DNA from: Desulfobacteraceae bacterium
GTDB lineage: Bacteria; Desulfobacterota; Desulfobacteria; Desulfobacterales; SURF-15
Assembly (NCBI GenBank): GCA_003599475.1
Contig: QZKK01000002.1
Coordinates: 1-10,390 of the forward strand
Direction of reading: 5' to 3'
Length of the DNA: 10,390 bases
Within the stretch, counting starts at the first letter, position 1. Each line of letters opens with the position of its first letter. Both the position numbers and the translations under genes were made by a program. Shown one piece after another: positions 1 to 7,481 of this stretch. The notes under the pieces were generated by a model. That model was not told the origin of the DNA. It made no database searches and saw only the letters and a program-made list of their open reading frames with translations.

Positions 1-29
1 GGTGCTCTACCAGGCTGAGCCACATCCCG
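1..29 (-). tRNA. Partial tRNA, probably tRNA-Pro (5' part only)
   Basis: Read on the minus strand from base 29, the sequence gives a 7-base acceptor strand (CGGGATG), the TG linker, a D-stem GCTC...GAGC closing a loop AGCCTGGTA, and the first bases of the anticodon arm before the window ends. This is the canonical 5' half of a bacterial tRNA. C at position 1 and this D-loop are typical of tRNA-Pro. Initiator tRNA-Met also begins with C and shares the D-loop, but its D-stem normally reads differently. The anticodon lies outside the window, so the amino-acid identity is an inference. Confidence 0.75.
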
Positions 30-41
30 ATGGAAGGGGCA

Positions 42-70
42 ATGTTACCAACGGTCTGCCGCGCAGTCAA
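42..70 (-). promoter_or_regulatory. Sigma-70-type promoter of the tRNA
   Basis: On the minus strand a -35 TTGACT (bases 70-65, five of six consensus bases) is followed after exactly 17 bp by TAACAT (47-42, four of six). Predicted transcription start is near base 35, about six bases before the tRNA 5' end. The stretch between -10 and the start is GC-rich (contains GCCCC), as is usual for stringently controlled stable-RNA promoters. Position and spacing fit the tRNA very well. Confidence 0.65.
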
Positions 71-74
71 TATC

Positions 75-90
75 CAGGTGCCAACACCTG
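75..90. promoter_or_regulatory. Inverted repeat upstream of the sugar ABC ATPase gene
   Basis: CAGGTG and CACCTG (6-bp perfect arms) flank a CCAA spacer, 58 bases before the ATPase start. A second, shorter inverted repeat (TTCGA-CGA-TCGAA) lies at 101-113. Either could be an operator or a leader hairpin. No known binding site is recognised, so the role is open. Confidence 0.3.
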
Positions 91-148
91 AAATCTCTCA
101 TTCGACGATCGAAGATGAAAGGACTCCCAGGTTTTCAGGGAAGGTGCC

Positions 149-1252
149 ATGGCGAATGTATCGCTTCGCAATCTCTCAAAGAGATTCGATGACGTGATCG
201 CAGTCAACAAGGTCAACCTCGAGGTTTCCGACCGGGAATTCGTCGTACTGGTCGGTCCCTCGGGATGCGGCAAAACGACCACCCTGCGGATGATCGCCGG
301 TCTCGAGGAGATCACGGAGGGTGACATCTACATCGGGAATCGCCTCATCAATCAAATGGCGTCCAAGGACCGGAACATCGCCATGGTATTCCAAAGCTAT
401 GCCCTCTATCCGCACATGAAGGTTTTCGACAATATGGCCTTTGGGCTGAAAATGCGGAAGATTCCAAGGGAAGAGCGAATCCGGCGTGTCCACGAGGCGG
501 CTGAAATCCTCGGAATCAAAAACCTTTTGGATCGAAAGCCGAAGCAGCTTTCGGGCGGGCAGCGGCAGCGCGTGGCATTGGGAAGGGCCATTGTCCGGAA
601 ACCGGATGTCTTTCTCTTCGATGAGCCGCTGAGCAATCTGGACGCGAAACTGCGGGTTCAGATGAGGACCGAGCTGATCAAGCTGCACAACCGGTTGAAA
701 TCCACCTCCATTTACGTCACCCACGACCAGGTGGAGGCCATGACGATGGGAGACCGCATCGTGGTGATGAAAGACGGCTTGATCCAGCAGGTCGGATCCC
801 CGCTCGAGCTGTACGACAAACCTGCAAACCTTTTTGTGGCAGGCTTTATCGGAAGTCCTGCCATGAATTTCATGGAGTGCCGTTTAATCGAGGAAAACGG
901 CCGCTTTTGCGTCGATACCGCCTCCTTCAGGATCTGTCTTCCCGGGGATCTTGCGGCAAAAGTGCAGTCCTCGGGGCTCAACGCCTTTATCTTCGGTATC
1001 AGGCCCGAAAATGTCGTTAAAAACGGGGCCGGCGATCCCTCCGCAAGAAAAAGCGGGCCTTTGCAGGCCCACATCAACGTCGTTGAAACTTTGGGAAAAG
1101 AAACCTATCTCGATATCACCGTCGGAAACCACACCATGACATCCATCGTCCCACCCAGCACACGGGTCAGCGCCGGTGAAACCATCCTGCTTGAGATGAA
1201 TCTGGATAAGATCCATCTGTTCGATAAGGAAAGCGGCACAGCGATTCTCTGA
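149..1252 (+). CDS. Sugar / glycerol-3-phosphate ABC transporter ATP-binding protein (MalK/UgpC type)
   Basis: A 367-residue ABC ATPase that would power import of a sugar or polyol through an inner-membrane permease pair. Visible motifs: Walker A GPSGCGKTT (residues 36-44), Q-loop Gln82, signature LSGGQRQ (134-140), Walker B VFLFDEP (154-160) and switch His192. A C-terminal extension from about residue 235 fits the TOBE regulatory domain of the MalK/UgpC/MsmX family, and the total length is typical. The ATG at 149 follows an AGGGAAGG Shine-Dalgarno by a few bases. No permease or substrate-binding gene lies beside it: the gene to the left is a divergent tRNA and the one to the right is convergent. 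It may therefore be a stand-alone ATPase serving distant permeases, as MsmX does in Bacillus. The family call is secure; the substrate is unknown. Confidence 0.93.
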   Translation: MANVSLRNLSKRFDDVIAVNKVNLEVSDREFVVLVGPSGCGKTTTLRMIAGLEEITEGDIYIGNRLINQMASKDRNIAMVFQSYALYPHMKVFDNMAFGLKMRKIPREERIRRVHEAAEILGIKNLLDRKPKQLSGGQRQRVALGRAIVRKPDVFLFDEPLSNLDAKLRVQMRTELIKLHNRLKSTSIYVTHDQVEAMTMGDRIVVMKDGLIQQVGSPLELYDKPANLFVAGFIGSPAMNFMECRLIEENGRFCVDTASFRICLPGDLAAKVQSSGLNAFIFGIRPENVVKNGAGDPSARKSGPLQAHINVVETLGKETYLDITVGNHTMTSIVPPSTRVSAGETILLEMNLDKIHLFDKESGTAIL

Positions 1253-1310
1253 ATCGCGCTTTCTGCACAGCGTCTGATACAAGATTTCCGTCAGCGATTG
1301 AAGGAGGATT

Positions 1311-1994
1311 TCATCGGTTCAGGCCGGATGCCCATTCCGCGACCGTTTCGGCTAGCTCCTGAAGCACGTCTTCGTCGATCCTGCCGGATTTTTTCGGCAC
1401 ATGGAAGCCGTGGTCGGCGCCATCGACGACATGGAGTCTCACCTGTCCTTTCCGTTGCAGTCGATCGCACAGAGGGCGCAGCAGCGTAAGATCCGCCAGT
1501 TTGTCGCGCGTCCCCTGCAGGAAAAGCATGGGCAGGCGGATTTTGAACAGATGCTCCCCCCGTTCATCCGACGGTCTTCCGGGAGCGTGAAGGGGAAACC
1601 CGAAAAAAACAATACCCTCGATGCCGGGCAGCGCTTCCCGGGAAGCGGCGATGGAGGTCATGCGCCCGCCCAGGGATTTGCCTCCTGCCAGCAAAGGCAA
1701 GCCCCCTGCGTGTTCCCGTGCGGTCTCTACGGCAGAGCGGACGGTTTCGAGCAGAACCGGCTGCGGATTGGGGGCTTTCTTTCCCTGCTCCATATACGGG
1801 AACTGGTATCTGAAACTGGCAATTCGGTGCGCAGCCAGGCTCTGCGCCGCACCGGTCATGAACGCATGGTGCATTCCGGCCCCGGCGCCGTGTGCAAGCA
1901 CCATGAGCCGGCACGCGTTTTCAGGGCGCATGAGAATCGCGCCGACTTCTCCTGAGCCCATGCCGGCGCTGAAACGGATCTCTTTTTCGATCAT
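1311..1994 (-). CDS. Small alpha/beta-fold hydrolase (Tex30/KANL3-like, dienelactone-hydrolase-like)
   Basis: A 227-residue alpha/beta hydrolase without signal peptide, so cytoplasmic. An oxyanion-loop motif HGAGAG (35-40) follows the first core strand. The nucleophile elbow is GGKSLGG (104-110, Ser107), and the probable acid and base are Asp164 in GTRD and His195 in GADHGF. Together these make a complete Ser-Asp-His triad. The pattern matches the predicted hydrolases related to Tex30/KANL3; the natural substrate of the bacterial members is not known to me. The start at 1994 is chosen because GGAGG lies about eight bases upstream; the frame stays open further upstream but only inside the neighbouring DUF72 gene. 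It begins 22 bases after the DUF72 stop, so the two genes form one transcription unit. It converges with the sugar ABC ATPase gene, with only 58 bases between the stops and no clear terminator hairpin. Confidence 0.85.
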   Translation of the reverse strand: MIEKEIRFSAGMGSGEVGAILMRPENACRLMVLAHGAGAGMHHAFMTGAAQSLAAHRIASFRYQFPYMEQGKKAPNPQPVLLETVRSAVETAREHAGGLPLLAGGKSLGGRMTSIAASREALPGIEGIVFFGFPLHAPGRPSDERGEHLFKIRLPMLFLQGTRDKLADLTLLRPLCDRLQRKGQVRLHVVDGADHGFHVPKKSGRIDEDVLQELAETVAEWASGLNR

Positions 1995-2016
1995 GCCGCA
2001 TCCTCCAGTTAAACAC

Positions 2017-2718
2017 TCACCCTCTTGCCAGGTCAATAAAACGCCTGGCCAGCTTGGGGCCGGTTCCTTCTTCTTCGTGCTTGAAAAAGGCATATACCGT
2101 CTGCCAGTTCTGTGATCCGATCTTCTGTGCCCAGTCGAGAAGCTCCGCCTCCGAGTAATCCGGCCTGCGCAGCCGAAGATATCCCCAGCCGGCGGTCGCG
2201 ACGAATCGCCCGAGCTCCTCATTTTCGCTGTCCGCACAGCACAGAGCAAATTCCCTTTTTTGCAGGATCTCATAGATCCGGTCACCGAACCAGGAGCGAT
2301 GCCGGAATTCAAAGGCCGCCCGGGTTCCGGACGGCAGCAGGGCGACAAAGTCGGCAAAAAGATCGATATCGACGCGCAGATAGGGGGGCAGTTGAAACAA
2401 AATCGCCCCCAGCTTGCCGCCGAGCGCAGCCGCCGTGCTGCAGAGATAGCCGACTTCATCCCCTTTTTCTCTGAGCGGCTTGCTGTGGGTGATCTTGCGC
2501 GGAGCCTTGAGAACGAATCTGAAATCAAGCGGCACCTGCTCGGCCCATGCCTCCAGCATGCCTACGCGGGGCATGCGGTAGAATGTATTGTTGATCTCCA
2601 CCGCAGAGAAATTTCCCCCGTAAAACCGCAGCATCTCCTTATCCGGCAAATCCTGCGGATAGAATGGACCTTTCCATTCCTTGTAGCTGTAGCCGCTGGT
2701 GCCGACGTAAAACTGCAT
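2017..2718 (-). CDS. DUF72 domain protein (YecE family)
   Basis: A 233-residue protein covering a full DUF72 domain (TIM-barrel-like fold, biochemical role unresolved). Diagnostic features are the N-terminus with GTSGYSYKEW (7-16), the EINNTFYRMP segment (41-50), FRFVLKAPRKITH in the first third, ILFQLPPYL in the middle and FEFRHRSWF after it. The C-terminal half carries YAFFKHEEEGTGP, where DUF72 members usually have a conserved YxYFNN-like segment; here it reads FFKHE, a modest variation. AGGAG lies six bases before the ATG at 2718. It is cytoplasmic, with no signal peptide or membrane segment. It is the first gene of a two-gene unit with the alpha/beta hydrolase and has its own promoter immediately upstream. 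Confidence 0.9.
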   Translation of the reverse strand: MQFYVGTSGYSYKEWKGPFYPQDLPDKEMLRFYGGNFSAVEINNTFYRMPRVGMLEAWAEQVPLDFRFVLKAPRKITHSKPLREKGDEVGYLCSTAAALGGKLGAILFQLPPYLRVDIDLFADFVALLPSGTRAAFEFRHRSWFGDRIYEILQKREFALCCADSENEELGRFVATAGWGYLRLRRPDYSEAELLDWAQKIGSQNWQTVYAFFKHEEEGTGPKLARRFIDLARG

Positions 2719-2750
2719 CGGATGCTCCTATCGGATGAGGCTGTTTTTCA

Positions 2751-2779
2751 AAATTAGGTTCGGGCATCGGAGTTGTCAA
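2751..2779 (-). promoter_or_regulatory. Promoter of the DUF72-hydrolase unit
   Basis: On the minus strand a perfect TTGACA (2779-2774) is followed after 17 bp by TAATTT (2756-2751, three of six bases). The predicted start near 2744 gives a leader of about 25 bases containing the AGGAG Shine-Dalgarno. It sits just behind the stop of the beta-barrel gene, so the DUF72-hydrolase pair is probably transcribed independently of the transporter operon. Confidence 0.55.
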
Positions 2780-2792
2780 GAAATGCAGCCCG

Positions 2793-4121
2793 TCAGAAGT
2801 AAACGTTTACCTGCATGAACAGGCTCCAGGGCGTGCCTCCGTATTCGCTCTGCAGAACGCCCACGGTAGGACGGGGCCCCCAGGGAGCAAACGCGCTGGC
2901 GAGCAAGGTCACATTGCGGCGCAGGTCCCAGGCCGCCGAGGGGCTGATGAGCCCGGAACCGTCCTGCGCGCTTGTCAGCACGAGGAGGCCGGCGTTTAGA
3001 ACCTCATTGACCGGATAGCTTGCCTGCATCCCCAGGTTGTGCCGCCCGAGTGTCTGCGTATCCCCGCGCAGGAATCGTTTCGCAAGATCCGGATCGGCGG
3101 CAAGGAGCACAGTCGTCTCTTCGATGTCTGAAAAGCCGAAGCCGGAGTAGTGATACTCGCCAAGAAACGTGAGCCCGTTTCCAATATTGAAGGTGTAGGA
3201 AGCGCCCAGGACGGCCTTGGCAACGAGACGGTCGCTGCCGAAGAGGCCGCCGTCCGACGGTTCCTCAGGCACCTCAAAGAGAGCGGCTTCCGCATGCACC
3301 TCGGCATCCAGGACGGCAGCCGAGGTGACAAAGGCCGCCAGGTAGTCCTCGCCGCGCTTGCCGAAGACAAGCTCCCCGTCCACCGGTCCCAAATACCCGC
3401 GCACACGCCCGATAAAGGCGGATTCTTCCCACGAAGTCCCGAAGACGCCGATTCCCTCGACCGAGGAGGTGTCCGAAAGATGATATTCCAGCCGCGCGGC
3501 ATCCACCCCCCGGCGCCATTCGCGGTCCACTTCGGTGGTAGAAAAGGGGGTAAACATGTCGACGGCCCCGAAGAGCCGGCCCCGGCCGAGCCCGATGGCC
3601 TGCCTTCCGATCGTGACCTCGCCCCATTCCGGGTGGAAACCGGCGAGCGCACGGTCGATCTCGTGCCGCCATTCGAAAGTCTCGCCGCCTTCGCTGATCT
3701 GCCAGTCGAGCTGAGCGATACGAAAGGCTGCCTCCTCGCCTGAGGGCAGGATGTTTGCGCCGATGCCCCCCGCAGCGCCTTCGGTCTGCAGACGCATGCG
3801 CTGCTCGTAGGCGAAATCGGCATTCAGCAGCGAAGTCTCGGCATACTTCAGGTCGAACCTTGCCCGCATCAGGCCGATGGCCGCATCACGCTCCGCAAAC
3901 AGGACCGGATCATCCGGCGCGCGCGACAGCAGGGATGCCCCCTTTATGACCGTATTGAGCGCCAGGCTGCGCTCTCCGGCTTCATCCTCCCACAGCTCGG
4001 CGCCATACCCCTCGCCCGCAGTCGTACCGACGGCGACCATAAAGATCAGGACGAGATTAAGGGATGAACGAGAATTCAAATACTTCTTCCTCAGCGTCTC
4101 CGCGTCTCTGCGTGTGGTCAT
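2793..4121 (-). CDS. Outer-membrane beta-barrel protein linked to a Lol-like ABC system
   Basis: A 442-codon frame from ATG 4121. A hydrophobic signal segment (about 21-33) is followed by small residues and likely cleavage at about 35-41. The mature part has alternating hydrophobic/polar strands with aromatic girdle residues, and the protein ends in VNVYF, the C-terminal aromatic signature recognised by the BAM machinery. A GRQAIGLGRGRLF segment (172-184) followed by a phenylalanine-rich loop recalls the DUF1302/porin-like proteins found near lipid-trafficking genes; that likeness is from memory. The ATG overlaps the ATPase stop as ATGA, but residues 2-13 are encoded by an octamer tandem repeat. 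A TTG at 4079 preceded by GAGGAAGAAG gives a cleaner signal peptide and may be the true start. As last gene of the cluster it could be the outer-membrane exit or acceptor for cargo moved by the ABC complex and LolA-like carrier (inference). Confidence 0.75.
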   Translation of the reverse strand: MTTRRDAETLRKKYLNSRSSLNLVLIFMVAVGTTAGEGYGAELWEDEAGERSLALNTVIKGASLLSRAPDDPVLFAERDAAIGLMRARFDLKYAETSLLNADFAYEQRMRLQTEGAAGGIGANILPSGEEAAFRIAQLDWQISEGGETFEWRHEIDRALAGFHPEWGEVTIGRQAIGLGRGRLFGAVDMFTPFSTTEVDREWRRGVDAARLEYHLSDTSSVEGIGVFGTSWEESAFIGRVRGYLGPVDGELVFGKRGEDYLAAFVTSAAVLDAEVHAEAALFEVPEEPSDGGLFGSDRLVAKAVLGASYTFNIGNGLTFLGEYHYSGFGFSDIEETTVLLAADPDLAKRFLRGDTQTLGRHNLGMQASYPVNEVLNAGLLVLTSAQDGSGLISPSAAWDLRRNVTLLASAFAPWGPRPTVGVLQSEYGGTPWSLFMQVNVYF

Positions 4122-4151
4122 TCAACGTTCGATGTTGGATGTTCGACGTTC
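4094..4151. repeat. Adjacent octamer and heptamer tandem repeats at a gene junction
   Basis: Three 8-bp units at 4094-4117 (GCGTCTCC, GCGTCTCT, GCGTGTGG) are followed, after TCA, by four 7-bp units at 4121-4148 (TTCAACG, TTCGATG, TTGGATG, TTCGACG) and a partial fifth. On the minus strand the heptamer array encodes the tail of the ATPase (NVEHPTSNVE, a seven-residue period) and the octamer array encodes the TTRRDAETLRKK start of the beta-barrel ORF. Similar short arrays are, as I recall, scattered between genes in many environmental genomes; copy number in this genome is unknown. Confidence 0.75.
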
Positions 4152-4819
4152 TTATCGTCTTCCACCCTCCCGTCCACCAGGGTCACGACACGGCGCGCAT
4201 GGGAGACCACGCGCGGATCATGGGTGGAAAAAAGAAACGTGATCCTCCGCTTTTCGTTCAGGTTGCGCATCATCTGAAGCAGCACCTCGGCATTTTCGCC
4301 GTCGAGGTTTGCAGTCGGTTCGTCCGCGAGAACAAGCCGCGGAAGGGAGGCCACCGCGCGCGCCACCGCAATGCGCTGCTGCTGCCCCCCGGAGAGCTCT
4401 CCCGGACGCCGCCAGGCCAATTCGGACAAGCCGAGTTGTTCAAGCACCTCGCTTGCGCGCCGCCGGCGCTCTCTGCCGACCCCCTGGAGCTCCAGGACAA
4501 ACTCGACATTTTCCCGAGCCGTAAGCACGGGAATCAAGTTGTAGGCCTGGAACACGAAGCCGAGCTCGCGCAGCCGCATGTCCGCCCGCGCACGCTTGCT
4601 CAATGTGCTCACGTCGCGGCCCAAAACCTTCAATTCTCCCCCTGTGGCCGAGTCCAGGGCTCCGATCAGGTTCAGCAGCGTCGTCTTCCCGCTGCCGGAC
4701 GGCCCGACGATGGCGGTGAATTCACCCTCCCGAAAATCGAGATCCACCCCGCGCAGGGCCGGGGTCTCCACTTTGCCGGTCTTGTAGACCTTTGTCAGCT
4801 TCCTGGCCGTGACCAGCAT
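4118..4819 (-). CDS. ABC transporter ATP-binding protein, LolD/MacB type
   Basis: A 233-residue ATPase of the MacB/LolD class that works with FtsX-like permeases as mechanotransmission machines rather than channels. Motifs: Walker A GPSGSGKTT (39-47), Q-loop Gln91, signature LSGGQQQ (142-148), Walker B LVLADEP (162-168) and switch His200. The TPALRGVDL segment near the N-terminus and the LADEPTANLD segment are typical of LolD/MacB. The start at 4819 is preferred because AGGGGGA lies about eight bases upstream; an in-frame ATG at 4837 overlaps that same Shine-Dalgarno region and would add six residues. The last ten residues (NVEHPTSNVE) come from a heptamer tandem repeat, so the normal end of the gene seems to have been extended into a repeat. 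It is separated from the upstream permease gene by a 170-bp repeat-filled gap, so coupling to it is not tight. It is the expected energy source for the two permeases. Confidence 0.92.
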   Translation of the reverse strand: MLVTARKLTKVYKTGKVETPALRGVDLDFREGEFTAIVGPSGSGKTTLLNLIGALDSATGGELKVLGRDVSTLSKRARADMRLRELGFVFQAYNLIPVLTARENVEFVLELQGVGRERRRRASEVLEQLGLSELAWRRPGELSGGQQQRIAVARAVASLPRLVLADEPTANLDGENAEVLLQMMRNLNEKRRITFLFSTHDPRVVSHARRVVTLVDGRVEDDKNVEHPTSNVE

Positions 4820-4846
4820 GTCATATCCCCCTGTCATATCCGTAAC

Positions 4847-5002
4847 CGTTCAGAGGTTCACGGTTCAAAGGTTCAGGGTTCTTTCCAAGTTCACGACTTC
4901 AGCTTTCAGGGTTGCTTTTGATGTGAGGACACTCCCGAAACTCAAGCCTGGGAACCCGTACGCTCTTAAACCTCTGAACCCTGAACGCTGAACCTCTGAA
5001 CG
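4847..5002. repeat. GTTCA-rich degenerate repeat element with inverted ends
   Basis: The left end (4847-4860, CGTTCAGAGGTTCA) is repeated exactly in inverted orientation at the right end (4989-5002). Next to each end are further degenerate GGTTCA/TGAACC units (left to about 4881, right from about 4969). The middle contains imperfect forms of the same words. No ORF is supported. It fills the gap between the first FtsX-like permease and the ATPase gene. The inverted arms might form a long hairpin in the operon mRNA, or this may be a decayed intergenic repeat; neither can be decided here. Confidence 0.7.
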
Positions 5003-5007
5003 CTTTC

Positions 5008-6237
5008 TCACATCCTCAGCGCATCCGCCGGCTGAACCCGCGCGGCGATCCAGGCCGGATACAGGGAAGCGGCCACCGTGGCCGCGATGGACACCGCCAG
5101 CGCGTAAGTAATTATCCAGGAGCCGAAATCCCCGTATATGTAAGGATCCAGCAGCACATCGGCGAAACTGAAATCTTCGCCCATCAGCGATCGGATGTTG
5201 ACCCCCCGGGTCGCCAGCCAATGCGCCGTTCCCCCGCCGAGGCAAAGTGCAATCACCGCGCCGCCGAGCGCAATGGTCAGCGCCTCGATGACAATCAGAA
5301 TCGTGACCTGTCCCGCCCTCATCCCGAGTGCGGTCAGCACCGCGATCTCCCGGCGGCGTTCCATCACCGCGGTCAGTTGCGCGCTGATGATCCCGAGTCC
5401 GACCACAACGATGATGATGGCCACCAGTGTACGCATGAAGAGGCGGTCCCCTTCCACGTTGGCGGCGATACCGGGGTTTACCTCTTTCCAGGTAATGACT
5501 TCCATGCCCTCCAGCCGCCGGGCCAGTTCCCGCCGGGTCTCTTCGATGCGCCGATAGTCGAAAAGCAAAATGCTGATCTCACCGGTGCCGGCATATCCGG
5601 AGATCTCCCGAAGGACCGCAAGCGTCACATGGCAGATGGTTGCATCCAGGTCGCGCACACCGGTGCTCAGGATGCCTGCGATGCGCAGCATGGCGGTGCG
5701 GACGCCGTCCGCGCCGGAAAGTGTGACGTAGAGATCGTCATCCACCTCGACGCGCAAACGCTCTGCAATGGTTCGCCCGATGACGACCGCGCCCGGGTCC
5801 TCCGGGGCAAGATAGCGGCCCGAGATCTCACTCTTGAACACGATGCGGTTGGCCTTCTTTTCCGCCTCCGGCCGGACGCCCAGGATTTCAACGCCGGCGC
5901 TGCGGTTTCCGAAAGCCAGAAGACCGTTTACACGCGCACGCGATGCGGCGACCGCAACATCCGGCATGGACGTGACAACTCGTTCGGTCTCCGGCCGATC
6001 GGGAAACCGCAGCGTGTTATCGCGCCGGAGGCTCCAGCCCTGCGGAACGATGCGCAGGTGCCCTGCGCCGCTTTCCGATACCGCGCGGATCTGCATCTCC
6101 GCCCCGCCCCGGATCCAGGAGGTGGCGATCAGTCCGATGGCGACCCCGATCCCCACGCCGAGCATCGAAAGCACGGTGCGGCGCATGTGCCGCCGGAGGC
6201 TGCGGATGGCGTATTTTGCCGATATCCTGCCGGTCAT
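5008..6237 (-). CDS. FtsX/MacB-like ABC permease (second of the pair)
   Basis: A 409-residue inner-membrane protein with the classic FtsX/LolC/LolE layout: a first membrane helix (about 20-45) after a basic N-terminus with LRRHMRRT, a large periplasmic MacB-core-like domain (about 46-265), then three C-terminal helices (about 269-290, 313-336, 374-394). Between the second and third helices is the cytoplasmic stretch RRREIAVLTALG, the FtsX coupling segment, and the protein ends WIAARVQPADALRM, also typical. The ATG at 6237 overlaps the stop of the upstream permease as ATGA, indicating translational coupling; an in-frame ATG at 6288 exists but would lie inside the neighbour. Likely forms a heterodimer with the other permease and the downstream ATPase. 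Cargo is unknown; lipoprotein or lipid handling is suggested by the LolA-like gene. Confidence 0.9.
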   Translation of the reverse strand: MTGRISAKYAIRSLRRHMRRTVLSMLGVGIGVAIGLIATSWIRGGAEMQIRAVSESGAGHLRIVPQGWSLRRDNTLRFPDRPETERVVTSMPDVAVAASRARVNGLLAFGNRSAGVEILGVRPEAEKKANRIVFKSEISGRYLAPEDPGAVVIGRTIAERLRVEVDDDLYVTLSGADGVRTAMLRIAGILSTGVRDLDATICHVTLAVLREISGYAGTGEISILLFDYRRIEETRRELARRLEGMEVITWKEVNPGIAANVEGDRLFMRTLVAIIIVVVGLGIISAQLTAVMERRREIAVLTALGMRAGQVTILIVIEALTIALGGAVIALCLGGGTAHWLATRGVNIRSLMGEDFSFADVLLDPYIYGDFGSWIITYALAVSIAATVAASLYPAWIAARVQPADALRM

Positions 6238-7481
6238 GGGCGCATCGCCTTGGCGGGCTCCAGCCGTGAAGCCAGCATTGCGGGCCACGCGGAGGCCAGC
6301 ACGGACGTAAGCGTCACCCCGATGAATCCGAACAGGATGTGCCGGAACTCCAACCGGGGATAGATGATATAGGATATGCTGATGCCGCCGAAGGTGATGT
6401 CCGCTGCCTCCATGCCCGCAAGCGCAGCATAGTCGACTCCGCTCTGTGCGGTAAGCAGCACCAGCCCGGATCCTGCCAGCGATCCGACGATGACGCCGAT
6501 CAACCCCAGCAGCACCGACTCGATCAGCACCATCCGCACCACCCGGGCAGGCTGTGAGCCGATGGCCAGCAGCATCCCGAACTCTCGCGTGCGCTCGAAG
6601 GCGGACATCATGGCGGTGTTGGCAATGCCCGCGGCCGCGGCGACGAAGACGATCGCCAGGAAGATGAGATCGAACCAGTCCTTCATGTCGATCATGCGGA
6701 CAAACTCCGGCGCCGCCTCGCGCCAGGAGAGGACCTCAAGGCCTGAAACAGCCGGAAGCGCCGCAACCTCGCGTGCCAGCTCCCCGGCGTTTTCTATGTT
6801 CGATCCGCGGATTACGATCTCGTGGGCCCGGTTCGGCATCATCAGAAAGGCGGCCGCGGCCGGGAGGGACATGACCACGCCGCTCGTCTGGACGATTTCC
6901 ACCGGACTTTCGATGACAGCGCCGATGGTGAAAAGATCGCTTGCCGGAAAGCCGTCCGCATCCTGTCCGATGAGCGCCAGCGGATCTCCTGCGCGCACGC
7001 CCAACCGGTTGGCCAGGATGCGGCCCACCGCAACAGTGCCGCCCTGCAGCCTGGTCTGCGGAGGCAACGCATTCAGGAGGCCGCCCCGGGATGATTCCGC
7101 ATCGCTGTCCACCCCGACGATCATGGCGGCCTGGGCCTCGGCCGGAGGATCGCGCTTCTCCCCGTTTGCCGCCAGGATAGCGGCGTAAATTCGCGGCGAC
7201 ACGGACCGGACGCCGGCCAAAGCGGCCATTTGCATGCGCACGGTGTCAAGACGGTCGATGTACAGGTCGACGGCGCGTTCGGCCCGCCATTTCGGATGAT
7301 GCACCTGCACATGGCCGATCATCGGCCCCGTGATCGTCTGCAGCATCTGATCGTAGGAGCCGGCCATGAAGCCGTTGACAAAGACAAGCGTCGCCTGCGC
7401 CAGCGCGATGGCTCCGACTGCAAGCACCGAACGCTTGCGATTGCGTCCGCAGTTTCGCCAGGCAATGCGCAGCGTCGTCAT
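6234..7481 (-). CDS. FtsX/MacB-like ABC permease (first of the pair)
   Basis: A 415-residue inner-membrane permease with one N-terminal helix (about 18-40), a periplasmic domain (about 41-268) and three C-terminal helices (about 271-293, 317-345, 380-400). FERTREFGMLLAIGS after the second helix is the FtsX-family cytoplasmic coupling segment, and it ends WPAMLASRLEPAKAMRP. It overlaps the next permease by four bases (ATGA). Its own ATG at 7481 in turn overlaps the stop of a truncated lolA-like remnant, again as ATGA. The Shine-Dalgarno is weak (GGAA), whereas the broken second copy of this gene near 9300 has a strong GGAGGG; the original site here seems lost in a deletion. Expression probably depends on the duplicate promoter at 7679-7707 and on coupling to the remnant ORF. 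Family assignment is firm, substrate unknown. Confidence 0.9.
   Translation of the reverse strand: MTTLRIAWRNCGRNRKRSVLAVGAIALAQATLVFVNGFMAGSYDQMLQTITGPMIGHVQVHHPKWRAERAVDLYIDRLDTVRMQMAALAGVRSVSPRIYAAILAANGEKRDPPAEAQAAMIVGVDSDAESSRGGLLNALPPQTRLQGGTVAVGRILANRLGVRAGDPLALIGQDADGFPASDLFTIGAVIESPVEIVQTSGVVMSLPAAAAFLMMPNRAHEIVIRGSNIENAGELAREVAALPAVSGLEVLSWREAAPEFVRMIDMKDWFDLIFLAIVFVAAAAGIANTAMMSAFERTREFGMLLAIGSQPARVVRMVLIESVLLGLIGVIVGSLAGSGLVLLTAQSGVDYAALAGMEAADITFGGISISYIIYPRLEFRHILFGFIGVTLTSVLASAWPAMLASRLEPAKAMRP

Noticed and set aside
1253..1310. Bidirectional terminator between convergent genes
   Set aside because: Only a 6-bp AATCGC/GCGATT pairing with a long loop is visible, and no T-rich tract follows on either strand.
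1311..2528. Long minus-strand frame of 405 codons covering the hydrolase gene
   Set aside because: Only the part from 1994 onward has hydrolase motifs and a Shine-Dalgarno. The rest lies within the DUF72 gene in another frame and has an unprotein-like composition.
2799..2810. Perfect 12-bp palindrome GTAAACGTTTAC, possible operator
   Set aside because: It encodes the conserved V-N-V-Y end of the beta-barrel protein, and is explained by coding constraint at the C-terminal signature.
4079..4160. CRISPR array
   Set aside because: The units are 7-8 bp, contiguous and without spacers, so this is a simple tandem repeat.
5221..6363. Plus-strand 380-codon open frame
   Set aside because: It is antisense to the two FtsX-like permease genes, which have clear motifs; it shows no recognisable domain or ribosome site and results from GC-rich codon usage.
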